Source of the DNA: Hyphomicrobiales bacterium
GTDB taxonomy: Bacteria > Pseudomonadota > Alphaproteobacteria > Rhizobiales > Xanthobacteraceae
Assembly (NCBI GenBank): GCA_017305665.1
Contig: JAFKKH010000012.1
Location: forward strand, 62,001-126,000
DNA length: 64,000 nt
Direction: 5' to 3'
Shown here: piece after piece, positions 43,985-52,398 of the stretch
Layout: every line of letters starts with the position of its first letter
Position numbering within the stretch: the first letter of the stretch is position 1
The notes under the pieces: model-generated
What the model saw: only the letters and a program-made list of their open reading frames with translations
Told to the model about the DNA's origin: nothing
The model's database searches: none
Made by a program: the position numbers and the translations under genes

Positions 43985-45244
43985 ATGACGGTTTATTCCG
44001 GCCCGGTGTTCGATATGGCGGTTCGCCAATTCGGGGTCATTGCCGATCACCTGTCGATTCCGGCGGACGAGCGCGAGCGCATCCTAATGCCGAAGCGGGC
44101 GATCACGGTGTCCTGTCCAATTCATCGCGACGACGGCTCAATCGCGGTGTTCGAGGGCTATCGCGTGCAGCACCATTTGACACTGGGGCCGACCAAGGGC
44201 GGGACGCGCTTCGCGCCGAGCGTGGACCTCGGCGAGGTGGCCGCGCTCGCGATCTGGATGAGCTGGAAGTGCGCGCTGGCCGGGTTGCCATACGGTGGCG
44301 CCAAGGGCGGTATCAGGATCGATCCGAGCTCGATCTCGAAGCGCGAGCTGGAAGGGCTGTCGCGCCGCTACATGCAGGAGATGATCCCGTTCGTCGGCCC
44401 GCACACCGACGTGATGGCGCCGGACATGGGCACCAACGAGCAGGTGATGGCGTGGTTCATGGATACGTATTCCATGTATCAGGGCCGCACCGTTACCGAG
44501 ATCGTCACCGGCAAGCCGGTTTCCTCCGGCGGCACGCTCGGCCGCCGCGAAGCCACCGGGCGCGGCGTTGCTTACCTCGCGCGGCGTGTGATGACGGATC
44601 TCGGCATCGCGCTCAATGGCGCGACTGCGGTCGTGCAGGGGTTCGGCAATGTCGGCTCCTATGCCGCGCTCGAACTCCACAACTACGGCGTCAAGGTGAT
44701 TGCGGTCAGCGATCACACCGGCGCGCTCCATGACAAGAAGGGGCTCGATATTCCCGGTCTGATGCGCCACGCGGCTGCGCACGGCAGCATTGCCGGTTAC
44801 TCGAACCAACTCCACGCCGATCCGGCGACGATCCTGACGCTGCCGTGCGACGTGCTCGTTCCCGCCGCCATGGAGCGCGTGATCGATGCTGGCATCGCCG
44901 AGAACCTGAAATGCCGTGTGCTGGCCGAGGGCGCCAACGGGCCGACCACCCCGGAAGCCGATCTCGTTCTGGAGAAGCGCCAGCGCGAGGTTTTCCTGAT
45001 CCCCGACATCCTCTGCAATTCCGGCGGCGTCGTGGTCAGCTATTTCGAATGGGTGCAGGACTTGCAGCAACTGTTCTGGGAGGAAGAGGAGGTCACGCGC
45101 CGCGAGTACCACATCCTCGACCGCGCCTTCGATCAGATGGTCGGCCGGGCCAAGAAGGACAACATCCCGCACCGGACCGCCGCCATGGCGCTCGGCGTCG
45201 AGAAGGTCCGCGCGGCGAAGACCACGCGGGGACTGTTTCCATGA
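43985..45244 (+). CDS. Glu/Leu/Phe/Val dehydrogenase (glutamate dehydrogenase-type)
   Basis: A 419-residue cytosolic NAD(P)+-dependent amino-acid dehydrogenase. The catalytic lysine is K107 in LPYGGAKGGI; the substrate-binding lysine is K71 in GPTKGGTRF. The nucleotide domain has VVQGFGNVGSYAAL. It interconverts 2-oxoglutarate/glutamate or a branched-chain pair; relatives in this size range are usually glutamate dehydrogenases. AGGAG precedes the ATG. The next gene, a VOC protein, starts within its stop (ATGA). Confidence 0.9.
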   Translation: MTVYSGPVFDMAVRQFGVIADHLSIPADERERILMPKRAITVSCPIHRDDGSIAVFEGYRVQHHLTLGPTKGGTRFAPSVDLGEVAALAIWMSWKCALAGLPYGGAKGGIRIDPSSISKRELEGLSRRYMQEMIPFVGPHTDVMAPDMGTNEQVMAWFMDTYSMYQGRTVTEIVTGKPVSSGGTLGRREATGRGVAYLARRVMTDLGIALNGATAVVQGFGNVGSYAALELHNYGVKVIAVSDHTGALHDKKGLDIPGLMRHAAAHGSIAGYSNQLHADPATILTLPCDVLVPAAMERVIDAGIAENLKCRVLAEGANGPTTPEADLVLEKRQREVFLIPDILCNSGGVVVSYFEWVQDLQQLFWEEEEVTRREYHILDRAFDQMVGRAKKDNIPHRTAAMALGVEKVRAAKTTRGLFP

Positions 45245-46086
45245 TCACCGGGCTCGACCACGCGGTCGTCGTGGTGCGCGACATCGAGGCCGGTGTCGCG
45301 GCGTATCGATCGCTGTTTGCGCGTACGCCGGCATGGCGGGCCGAGGCCGACGGCGTGGCAACGGCGCTGTTCACCCTCGACAACACCACGCTGGAATTGA
45401 TCGCGCCGAAGTCTGACGCGGAATCCGCGACGCGGATCCGCGCGGTGCTGGACGCGCAGGGCGAGGGGTTGGCGAGCATTTGTTTCCGCACCGGCGATAT
45501 CACGCAGATGCACCGGCGCCTTGAGCGGCTCACGCTGAAGCCGTCGCCGGTCGGCGAGGCAGAGAGTCGCGACATCGGCTCGGGTGCGACGCTGCAATGG
45601 AAGCGAACCCGTACCGAGACCGAGGCGACGCGCGGCGTCCGGCTGTTCTTTCTCGAGCGGTCGGCCGAACGGCCGCATTCGACGGTGACGGGACCGGCAC
45701 CGATCACCGCGATGGATCACGTCGTGGTTGCGACCGGCGATCCCGAACGCGCGGCGGCGCTGTATGGCGCCCGGCTCGGCCTCGACATGGCGCTGGACCG
45801 TTCCCACCCCGATTGGGGCCGACTGATGTTCTTCCGTTGCGGCGACCTCATCGTGGAAGTCGCGCATCATCCGGGCGGCAGCCTCGACCCCGCGCGCGAT
45901 CGCCTGCGTGGCTTGTGCTGGCGCGTCGGGAATGCGGATGCGACCCGCGAGCGACTGCTGTCTGCCGGCATCGATGTGTCCGAAGTCCGCACAGGACGAA
46001 AGCCTGGCACGCGGGTAATGACCGTTCGCAGCAGCACCTGCGGCGTGCCGACGCTTTTGATCGAGCGCACGCCGCGGCCAGCGTGA
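45241..46086 (+). CDS. Double VOC-domain (glyoxalase-like) protein
   Basis: A 281-residue protein made of two glyoxalase/vicinal-oxygen-chelate units. The first covers about residues 1-140, starting MITGLDHAVVVVRDIEAG; the second starts TAMDHVVVATGDPERAA at about residue 158. Each VOC unit shows a histidine at its first metal site (LDH, MDH) and glutamates at expected positions (ELIAP, VEVAH). The protein may be a metal-dependent isomerase, dioxygenase or lyase. It is translationally coupled with the dehydrogenase upstream; its job relative to amino-acid oxidation is unknown. Confidence 0.75.
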   Translation: MITGLDHAVVVVRDIEAGVAAYRSLFARTPAWRAEADGVATALFTLDNTTLELIAPKSDAESATRIRAVLDAQGEGLASICFRTGDITQMHRRLERLTLKPSPVGEAESRDIGSGATLQWKRTRTETEATRGVRLFFLERSAERPHSTVTGPAPITAMDHVVVATGDPERAAALYGARLGLDMALDRSHPDWGRLMFFRCGDLIVEVAHHPGGSLDPARDRLRGLCWRVGNADATRERLLSAGIDVSEVRTGRKPGTRVMTVRSSTCGVPTLLIERTPRPA

Positions 46087-46088
46087 CG

Positions 46089-47183
46089 CTAGTTCACATC
46101 GGCGCCGACGATATCGGCCACGTTGGCGACGCCGTCGCGCTCCAGCAATTGTGCAAGACCAGTGGTTATCGTGCGGACCACGCCCGGGCCGCGATAGATC
46201 AACGCCGTGAAAAGCTGCACCAGCGACGCGCCGAGCCGAATTTTGGCGTAGGCATCCTCGGCCGTCGATACGCCACCGGCGCCGATCAAAATGTGACGCT
46301 TGCGATCCATCCGCCGGAAGGTCTCGCGGATGCAGATATCGGCAAGCGCGGCGGCCGGTGGACCCGACACCGCTCCCGGCATGTCACGCCAGATCGCTTC
46401 GGGCGTGCGCATGCCGTCCGGCTTCAGCGGCGGAAGATTGAACATGAAGCCGGAGACGAAGTCGTGGCCGTCGGCAGCAGCCAGCACACGCTCGATGGCG
46501 GCAATGCCGCCGAGCGGCGACACCTTCAGAAACACCGGCACGCCGAGTTGCACCTCGCTCAAAGCCTGGAGGCAAACATCGAGATGCTCGCGGTCAGCGA
46601 AGAAGTCACGTCCGTCCGCGGTATTCGGGCAGGAGAGGTTCAGCATGAGATAGTCGGCGCAAGGTGCGAGCCGGCGGGCCGCGGTCACGTATTCGCCGAC
46701 GATCTGATCCGCGCTCAGCGGCGGTGCCCCGACTCCGCGATTCGTCACCACGAGGTTGATGCCGAGCGGGACCGGCAGATGCGTTCGTGCGAGCCGTCCG
46801 GCGATGACCTCGGCGCCGTCGTTGGGCAGGCCGTAATGCACGACGATCGCCTCGTCCCGCGGCAATCGCCACAGTCGCGGCTTCGGATTTCCCGCGGACG
46901 GATCGACCGAAACGGAGCCGATCTCGACCGATCCAAAACCCAGACCGGCCAGCGTTTCGACCGCGGTGCCGCTTTTGTCGAAGCCAGCGGCGAGACCGAT
47001 CGGCGTCGGAAAGCGCAGACCAGCAGCATGCGTTACCAGCCGAGGATGCTCGATGTGCGTCGCGGCAGGCAGCATGCTCGCAGCCCAGCCTAACCGCGCA
47101 CCCAGCCCGATCGCCAGATGGTGCGCGGTTTCCGGATCGAGGCTGAAGGCCAGCGGCCGGACAAGAGCAGAGTAGATCGACAT
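46089..47183 (-). CDS. pyrD: Dihydroorotate dehydrogenase, class 2-like with a Cys at the catalytic base position
   Basis: A 364-residue flavoprotein with class 2 architecture: an N-terminal hydrophobic helix pair (residues about 1-42), FMN TIM barrel, GNPKPRLWRLPRDEA, and C-terminal GGVSTAEDAYAKI. Class 2 enzymes such as that of E. coli use serine in the NISSPNT motif. Here the same place reads NLSCPNT, with Cys at residue 185 (codon 46629-46631), the residue used by class 1 enzymes. The N-terminal half also departs from the usual NRxGFNN (it reads HYGLPND). It may therefore be a specialised paralogue rather than the housekeeping PyrD. Called pyrD-like by fold; function is not certain. Confidence 0.75.
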   Translation of the reverse strand: MSIYSALVRPLAFSLDPETAHHLAIGLGARLGWAASMLPAATHIEHPRLVTHAAGLRFPTPIGLAAGFDKSGTAVETLAGLGFGSVEIGSVSVDPSAGNPKPRLWRLPRDEAIVVHYGLPNDGAEVIAGRLARTHLPVPLGINLVVTNRGVGAPPLSADQIVGEYVTAARRLAPCADYLMLNLSCPNTADGRDFFADREHLDVCLQALSEVQLGVPVFLKVSPLGGIAAIERVLAAADGHDFVSGFMFNLPPLKPDGMRTPEAIWRDMPGAVSGPPAAALADICIRETFRRMDRKRHILIGAGGVSTAEDAYAKIRLGASLVQLFTALIYRGPGVVRTITTGLAQLLERDGVANVADIVGADVN

Positions 47184-47284
47184 CGCGCGATCCTAGCGTT
47201 CGCGGGGCGGGCATGGAAGCGAGGTCAACAGTGGCTGCACGGTGTGCACGCGCCGGATGTACTTGTTCTCAAGTCGCTGGTGGC

Positions 47285-48037
47285 ATGGTACATCGCGACT
47301 TCGCGCCGGAACACGTCATATCATCGCGCGACAGGTCTACCGATTTGGCGAAGGCAAAACGAACCCTGAAATGGCAGCGCGACCCGGAAGGGATGCGGCT
47401 GCGCATCCTCGAGGCCGCGAAGCAGGAATTCGCCGCTCACGGCATCGGCGGCGCGCGGGTCGATCGCATCGCGGCCGAGGCGGGCGCCAACAAGCGCATG
47501 CTGTATTACCACGTCGGCAACAAGGAAGACCTCTATCTCGCCGTGCTGGAGGGCGCCTACGAGAAGATTCGGGCCGAGGAGCGCACGCTCGATCTCGAAC
47601 ATCTCGATCCGCCGGAGGCGATCGAGCGCCTGATCGAATTCACCTGGAACTACTTCATCCGCAATCCGGAATTTCTGGCGCTGCTCAATACCGAGAATCT
47701 GGCGCGGGCGCGCCACCTGAAGCGCTCGACCAAGGTCAAGTCGATGCATTCGCCGTTCGTCGAGATGATCCGGACGGTGGTGACGCGCGGTGTCGCGCGC
47801 GGCGACTTCAAGGTCGCGGTGGACCCGGTGCAGCTTTACATCTCGATCGCGGCGCTCGGCTTCTTCTACCTGTCGAACAGCGCGACGCTGAGCGTGATCT
47901 TCGGCCGTGATCTCCTGAAGAAGCCCGCGAAGGATGAACGGCTTGCGCATATGGTGGCGCTCGTGCTCGCCGCATTGACCGGTAAATCCGCGGCTCTGTT
48001 CGGGAAGGGGACGGCGGTCGAGAAGGCTGCCGTATAG
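47285..48037 (+). CDS. TetR/AcrR family transcriptional regulator
   Basis: A 250-residue regulator with an N-terminal TetR helix-turn-helix (RLRILEAAKQEFAAHGIGGA, then RVDRIAAEAGANKRMLYYHV; NKEDLYLAVLEGAYEKI) and a C-terminal ligand/dimerisation domain containing an AAL GFFYLSN stretch. The start is uncertain: an ATG at 47285 was used, but a GTG or TTG (about 47345) closer to the HTH is possible, and an upstream ATG at 47213 is unlikely. It lies just before the ABC transporter and the enolase/Gfo/DUF993 genes on the same strand and is the likely controller. Confidence 0.82.
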   Translation: MVHRDFAPEHVISSRDRSTDLAKAKRTLKWQRDPEGMRLRILEAAKQEFAAHGIGGARVDRIAAEAGANKRMLYYHVGNKEDLYLAVLEGAYEKIRAEERTLDLEHLDPPEAIERLIEFTWNYFIRNPEFLALLNTENLARARHLKRSTKVKSMHSPFVEMIRTVVTRGVARGDFKVAVDPVQLYISIAALGFFYLSNSATLSVIFGRDLLKKPAKDERLAHMVALVLAALTGKSAALFGKGTAVEKAAV

Positions 48038-48269
48038 ATCTTATCCCGGGTCGTCCCCGGTGCGGGCCGGGAATCTGACCGGAACGACGGCCACAAAAAT
48101 ACAGTCTTGTTTGCGCAAACTGACCGGGCTGCGGGCGAGCGAAGCGCCGCGTCGGGCCGATACGTCTGGCCATGACGAAAGGCGTAGTGCAACCGCGCCA
48201 AATTGCCGCTTGAAAGTTCTAGACAGTAATTATCCAACGGGTTAATTTCGCTGATCAAAGGAGAGGCAT

Positions 48270-49079
48270 GTGGCGGAAAGTCGGGAACAGAGAGGCGCAT
48301 CGAAATTGTTGAATGCGGTTTGGATCAGGCCGTTCCTGTTTCTGATCTTCATCGTCATCGCCTGGGATCTCACCATCCGGATATTCCACATTCCCCAATA
48401 CCAAATCCCGGCGCCGGCCGATGTCGTTGCTGTGCTCTGGCATGACTGGCCGGAGCTGTTGTCGCAGTCGTGGCCGACGACCTATGCGACGGTCTATGGC
48501 TTCCTGCTGTCGGCGCTGTTCGGAATCCCCGTGGCGATGCTGATCGCGGGTTCGAAGACGGTGGAAAGCTACATCTATCCGCTGCTGGTGTTTTCGCAGT
48601 CGGTGCCGAAGATCGCAATCGCCCCGCTGTTCGTGGTCTGGTTCGGATTTGGCATCATCCCGAAGGTCATCTCGGCCTTCCTGCTCGGTTTCTTTCCGGT
48701 GGTGGTGTCGGCGGTGCAGGGCTTCAAGTCGGTCGATCCGGACATGGTCGATCTCGCGCGCGCCATGAAGGGCAGCCGCTTTCAGGTGTTCTGCGCGGTC
48801 AACCTGCCGCACGCGATGCCGGCGATCTTTTCCGGCCTCAAGGTGTCGGTGACGCTGGCTGTTGTCGGCGCGGTCGTTGGCGAGTTCGTCGGCTCCAATT
48901 CGGGCATCGGCTATGTGATGCAGCGCTCGATCGGCACCTTCGATCTGCCGACCATGTTCGCGGCGCTGGTCATTCTCGCGCTGCTCGGCGTCATCCTGTT
49001 CTGGGTGGTCGATCGCATCGAGCGCCTGGTGATCCCCTGGCATGTCAGCCAGCGCGAAGATCTGATCATTGCGGCCTGA
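48270..49079 (+). CDS. NitT/TauT-type ABC transporter permease (cluster with enolase-superfamily enzyme)
   Basis: A 269-residue inner-membrane permease with about six membrane segments and an EAA loop around VDLARAMKGSRFQVFCAVNLP. The start is a GTG with AAGGAG seven bases upstream (reading AAAGGAGAGGCATGTG); the ATG two bases earlier is out of frame. It begins an import operon: binding protein, ATPase, then catabolic genes. The 230 bases upstream hold no other gene. The ABC trio is the SsuCAB/ThiY type, commonly used for hydroxymethylpyrimidine, sulfonates or aromatic acids. Confidence 0.88.
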   Translation: MAESREQRGASKLLNAVWIRPFLFLIFIVIAWDLTIRIFHIPQYQIPAPADVVAVLWHDWPELLSQSWPTTYATVYGFLLSALFGIPVAMLIAGSKTVESYIYPLLVFSQSVPKIAIAPLFVVWFGFGIIPKVISAFLLGFFPVVVSAVQGFKSVDPDMVDLARAMKGSRFQVFCAVNLPHAMPAIFSGLKVSVTLAVVGAVVGEFVGSNSGIGYVMQRSIGTFDLPTMFAALVILALLGVILFWVVDRIERLVIPWHVSQREDLIIAA

Positions 49080-49140
49080 ATTTTGAAAACCTGACAGCAG
49101 CCGCAGAACGGCTGCGATATCGATAACCCGGGAGGAGAGA

Positions 49141-50133
49141 ATGTTGCGATTGATGACGGCGTTTTCCGCGGTGTTTGCATGGGCGATGCTCGCGGTGGCC
49201 GCCCCGGCGTCGGCGGCCGACAAGGTCGTGCTGATGCTCAACTGGTATGTCTATGGTGAGCACGCGCCGTTCTATTACGGCAAGGCCAAGGGCATCTACG
49301 CCGCAGAAGGAATCGATCTCGAGATTCAGGAAGGCCGCGGCTCGGCGGCGACCACCCAGGCTGTGGCCGCGAAGACCGCGGATTTCGGCTACGTCGACGT
49401 GCCCACCATGATGCGCGCGGCCATCAAGGGCGCGCCGATCATCGCAACGGGCGTGCTGCTGCAGACCAGTCCGATGTCGGTGATGGGTTTTGTCGATAAG
49501 AACATCCGCAAGCCCGCGGACATCAAGGGCAAGACGGTGGCCATCACGCCGGCCGATTCCATGACGCAGATCTGGCCGCTGTTCCTGAAGAAGACGGGCT
49601 TGAAGGAAGCCGATTTCAAGACGGTTGCCGGCGATGCGCAGACCAAGCTGAATGCCGTCATCAACGGGCAGGCCGACCTGCTGCTCGGCTACGTCATGGA
49701 CCAGTCCATGAAGATCAAGGACGCCACCGGCAAGGACGTCTATCCGATCAAGTTCGCCGACTACGGCATCAACATGGTTTCTTCCGGCATTGTCGCCAAC
49801 ACCGACTACGTGAAGTCGCATGCCGATCTGGTGAAGCGGTTCATGTCGGCGACCACCAAGGCGGTCGAGGCGGCGGAGAAGGATCCGAAAGCCGCGGCGC
49901 AGTCGATCCTCGATGCCAACCCGAAGGGCGGCAAGATCGGCACGCTGACACAAGGGTTCGAATTGACGATTCCGCTGTACCGGACGCCGGAAACCAAGGA
50001 CAAGCGGCCGTTCCAGGTGACCGACCAGAACATGACCGACAGCGTCAACCTGATGGTCGAATACGGCGGGCTCGAAGCCAAGGCCAAGGAAAACCCGAAG
50101 GCCTTCTACACCAACGATTACCTGCCGAAGTAA
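49141..50133 (+). CDS. ABC transporter substrate-binding protein, NMT1/THI5-like
   Basis: A 330-residue periplasmic protein. The signal peptide covers about residues 1-26 (ending APASA). The mature part opens VVLMLNWYVYGEHAPFYYGKAKGIY, typical of NMT1/THI5-like binding proteins, with KTADFGYVDVPTMMRAAI and GKTVAITPADSMTQIWPLFL. It resembles pyrimidine-precursor and sulfonate binders; the ligand is not readable. GGGAGGAGAGA precedes the ATG. It belongs to the operon 48270-50983. Confidence 0.87.
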   Translation: MLRLMTAFSAVFAWAMLAVAAPASAADKVVLMLNWYVYGEHAPFYYGKAKGIYAAEGIDLEIQEGRGSAATTQAVAAKTADFGYVDVPTMMRAAIKGAPIIATGVLLQTSPMSVMGFVDKNIRKPADIKGKTVAITPADSMTQIWPLFLKKTGLKEADFKTVAGDAQTKLNAVINGQADLLLGYVMDQSMKIKDATGKDVYPIKFADYGINMVSSGIVANTDYVKSHADLVKRFMSATTKAVEAAEKDPKAAAQSILDANPKGGKIGTLTQGFELTIPLYRTPETKDKRPFQVTDQNMTDSVNLMVEYGGLEAKAKENPKAFYTNDYLPK

Positions 50134-50140
50134 GCCGGAT

Positions 50141-50983
50141 ATGAGCGCAGCAGCGAGAACGATGGTCAGCCAGCCGGGTGCGCACCTCCGCGTCGTGTCG
50201 GATGGCGCGGCCGGCGCGTCGGGTATCCGGATTTCCGGCGTGTCGAAAACCTACCGGACGCGCGACGGCGACGTGCCGTCGCTCAAGCCGCTGGATTTTC
50301 ACATCAACGACGGCGAGTTCTTCGTCGTGGTGGGACCGTCGGGGTGCGGCAAGTCCACGCTGCTGAAAATGATCTCAGGGCTCTTGCCGCCGTCGAGCGG
50401 TGAAATCCTGGTCGACGGCAAGCAGGTGACCGAGCCGCACGGCAACGTCGGCATCGTGTTCCAGAACGCGTTGCTGTTGCCGTGGCGCACCGTGCTCGCC
50501 AACGTGATGCTGCCGATCGACATGAAGCGGCTGCCGCGCGCGCAGTATCGCCAGCGCGCCATGGAGCTGTTGAAGCTGGTCGGCCTCGAAGGTTTTGAGA
50601 AGAAGCTGCCATGGCAGCTTTCGGGGGGCATGCAGCAGCGCGCCTCGATCTGCCGCGCGCTGGTGCACGATCCCCGCATCATGCTGATGGATGAGCCGTT
50701 CGGCGCGCTCGACGCCATGACGCGCGAGCGCATGAACATGGAACTGCAGCGCATCCAGCGCGAGACTGGCAAGACCATCCTGCTGATCACCCATTCGATT
50801 CCGGAAGCGGTGTTCCTCGCCGACCGCGTGCTGGTCATGACCGAGCGCCCCGGATCGATCGCCGCGATCTACGACGTACCGCTTGGGCGGGAGCGCTCGC
50901 TCGACGTGATGGCCGATCCAGCCTTCACGCAACTGGTACAGCAGATCCGCAAGCACTTTTTCACGCAAAGCGCGCTGGATTGA
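50141..50983 (+). CDS. NitT/TauT-type ABC transporter ATP-binding protein
   Basis: A 280-residue ATPase with a short extension before the core (first 25 residues). Walker A GPSGCGKST near residues 65-73; signature LSGGMQQRASICRAL; Walker B IMLMDEPFGALDAM; switch histidine in LLITHSIPEA. It pairs with the permease at 48270 and binding protein at 49141. Its stop (50981-50983) is six bases before the ATG of the enolase-superfamily gene, placing import and catabolism in one transcript. Confidence 0.9.
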   Translation: MSAAARTMVSQPGAHLRVVSDGAAGASGIRISGVSKTYRTRDGDVPSLKPLDFHINDGEFFVVVGPSGCGKSTLLKMISGLLPPSSGEILVDGKQVTEPHGNVGIVFQNALLLPWRTVLANVMLPIDMKRLPRAQYRQRAMELLKLVGLEGFEKKLPWQLSGGMQQRASICRALVHDPRIMLMDEPFGALDAMTRERMNMELQRIQRETGKTILLITHSIPEAVFLADRVLVMTERPGSIAAIYDVPLGRERSLDVMADPAFTQLVQQIRKHFFTQSALD

Positions 50984-50988
50984 AGTCC

Positions 50989-52398
50989 ATGGCCATGGCG
51001 CCACGCATCGCCGTGCGGGATATCGCGCTGTTCGAGCGGCCGATCCGCTTTGCGCGGCCGTTCCGGTTCGGTGCGGTGACGGTCACCGAGGCCGTGCAGG
51101 TCTTCTTGCGCGTCGAAATCGAGCGCGAGCGCGGCGGCACGGCGGTCGGCGCCAGCGCCGAGATGCTGGCGCCAAAATGGTTCGACAAGCGCGCGCACCT
51201 TTCTGCCGAGCAGACCGCCGCCGAATTGCGCCGGTCGCTCGCGCTTGCGCGCGATCTCTATCTCGCGCGGCAGGGATTCGAGACCGCGTTCGGTCTGCAT
51301 GCGGCCTGCATCGGCCCGCAGCTTGCGGCCTGCGCGGCCGAGGATATTCCGCCGCTTGCGGCCGGCTTCGGTCCGGCCGAGATCGACAAGGCGGTGCTGG
51401 ACGCGGTGTTGCGCGCCGCCGGGACCGACGTCTTTGCCGGGATGTCGGAGAATATCGCCGGACTGGACGCACGGCTGACGCCCGACCTGACCGCCGATGA
51501 CGTCTCAGCGTTTCTGCGCGGCCGCCAGCGGCTGGAGCGCGTAGCGGTGCGCCATACCGTCGGCCTCGACGACGTGATCGAAGGTGCCGGCGGCGTCGCC
51601 GATCCGCACGAGACCAGCGGCGCGCGCTATTTCAAGCTCAAGCTCGGTGGCGATCCCGACGCCGACGCGGCGCGCCTGATCCGGATTGGGCGCCAGCTCA
51701 CGACGCTGCCGTATGCCTTCAAGGTCACGCTCGATGCCAACGAGCAATACGCCGACCTTGCCGCGCTCGCTGCGCTTGCGGAGAGGCTGGACCGCGATAG
51801 CGATCTGGCGCCGATTGCGCAGCGGCTCCTTTATGTCGAACAGCCGATGCCGCGCGACATCACGCGGACGTCGCCGCTGCGTGCGCTGTCGCGGCGCGAT
51901 TTCATCATCGACGAGGCCGACGACTCCTACGACGCATTCCCGCAGGCGAAGTCGCTCGGCTATCGCGGCATCTCCTCGAAGTCGTGCAAGGGGATTTACA
52001 AGGCCATCCTCAACGCGGTGCGCGCGGCGAAATGGAGTGGGGCAGGCGAGCGTTTCTTCGTATCAGGTGAGGACCTCACCTGTCAGGCGGGGCTCGCGGT
52101 TCAGCAGGATCTCGCGCTCGGCGCGTTGATCGGCGTGAGCCATGCCGAACGCAACGGCCATCACTATGTCGACGGGTTCAGCGGCGCGCCGGCAGACGAA
52201 GCCCGCGCATTCCTGTTGGCCCATCCCGATCTCTACACCGGCGGCGGCGATGCCGTTCGCCTTGCCATTCACGGCGGCGATCTCCTGACGGGGTCGCTGG
52301 TCACACCCGGATTCGCATCCGGCGTTCATCCGGACTGGGCGGCACTGAAACCGCTCGACGTCCCCACAACAAGAATTGCGCAGGAGCAAGCAATATGA
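50989..52398 (+). CDS. Enolase-superfamily enzyme (mandelate racemase/muconate lactonizing type), substrate unknown
   Basis: A 469-residue enzyme with capping and TIM-barrel domains. The KxK pair is K216/K218 (FKLKLGG); metal ligands are Asp249 in LDANEQY, Glu284 in YVEQPM and Asp/Glu308-309 in IDEADDSYD; a lysine-rich loop SSKSCKG follows (331-334). It is longer than the usual 360-400. A proton abstraction next to a carboxylate is expected (dehydratase, racemase or lactonizing enzyme). The ATG at 50989 is used; an in-frame TTG at 50980 and a second ATG at 50995 are alternatives. Its stop overlaps the Gfo/Idh start by four bases. The neighbours argue for a sugar-acid or cyclic acid substrate. 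Confidence 0.82.
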   Translation: MAMAPRIAVRDIALFERPIRFARPFRFGAVTVTEAVQVFLRVEIERERGGTAVGASAEMLAPKWFDKRAHLSAEQTAAELRRSLALARDLYLARQGFETAFGLHAACIGPQLAACAAEDIPPLAAGFGPAEIDKAVLDAVLRAAGTDVFAGMSENIAGLDARLTPDLTADDVSAFLRGRQRLERVAVRHTVGLDDVIEGAGGVADPHETSGARYFKLKLGGDPDADAARLIRIGRQLTTLPYAFKVTLDANEQYADLAALAALAERLDRDSDLAPIAQRLLYVEQPMPRDITRTSPLRALSRRDFIIDEADDSYDAFPQAKSLGYRGISSKSCKGIYKAILNAVRAAKWSGAGERFFVSGEDLTCQAGLAVQQDLALGALIGVSHAERNGHHYVDGFSGAPADEARAFLLAHPDLYTGGGDAVRLAIHGGDLLTGSLVTPGFASGVHPDWAALKPLDVPTTRIAQEQAI

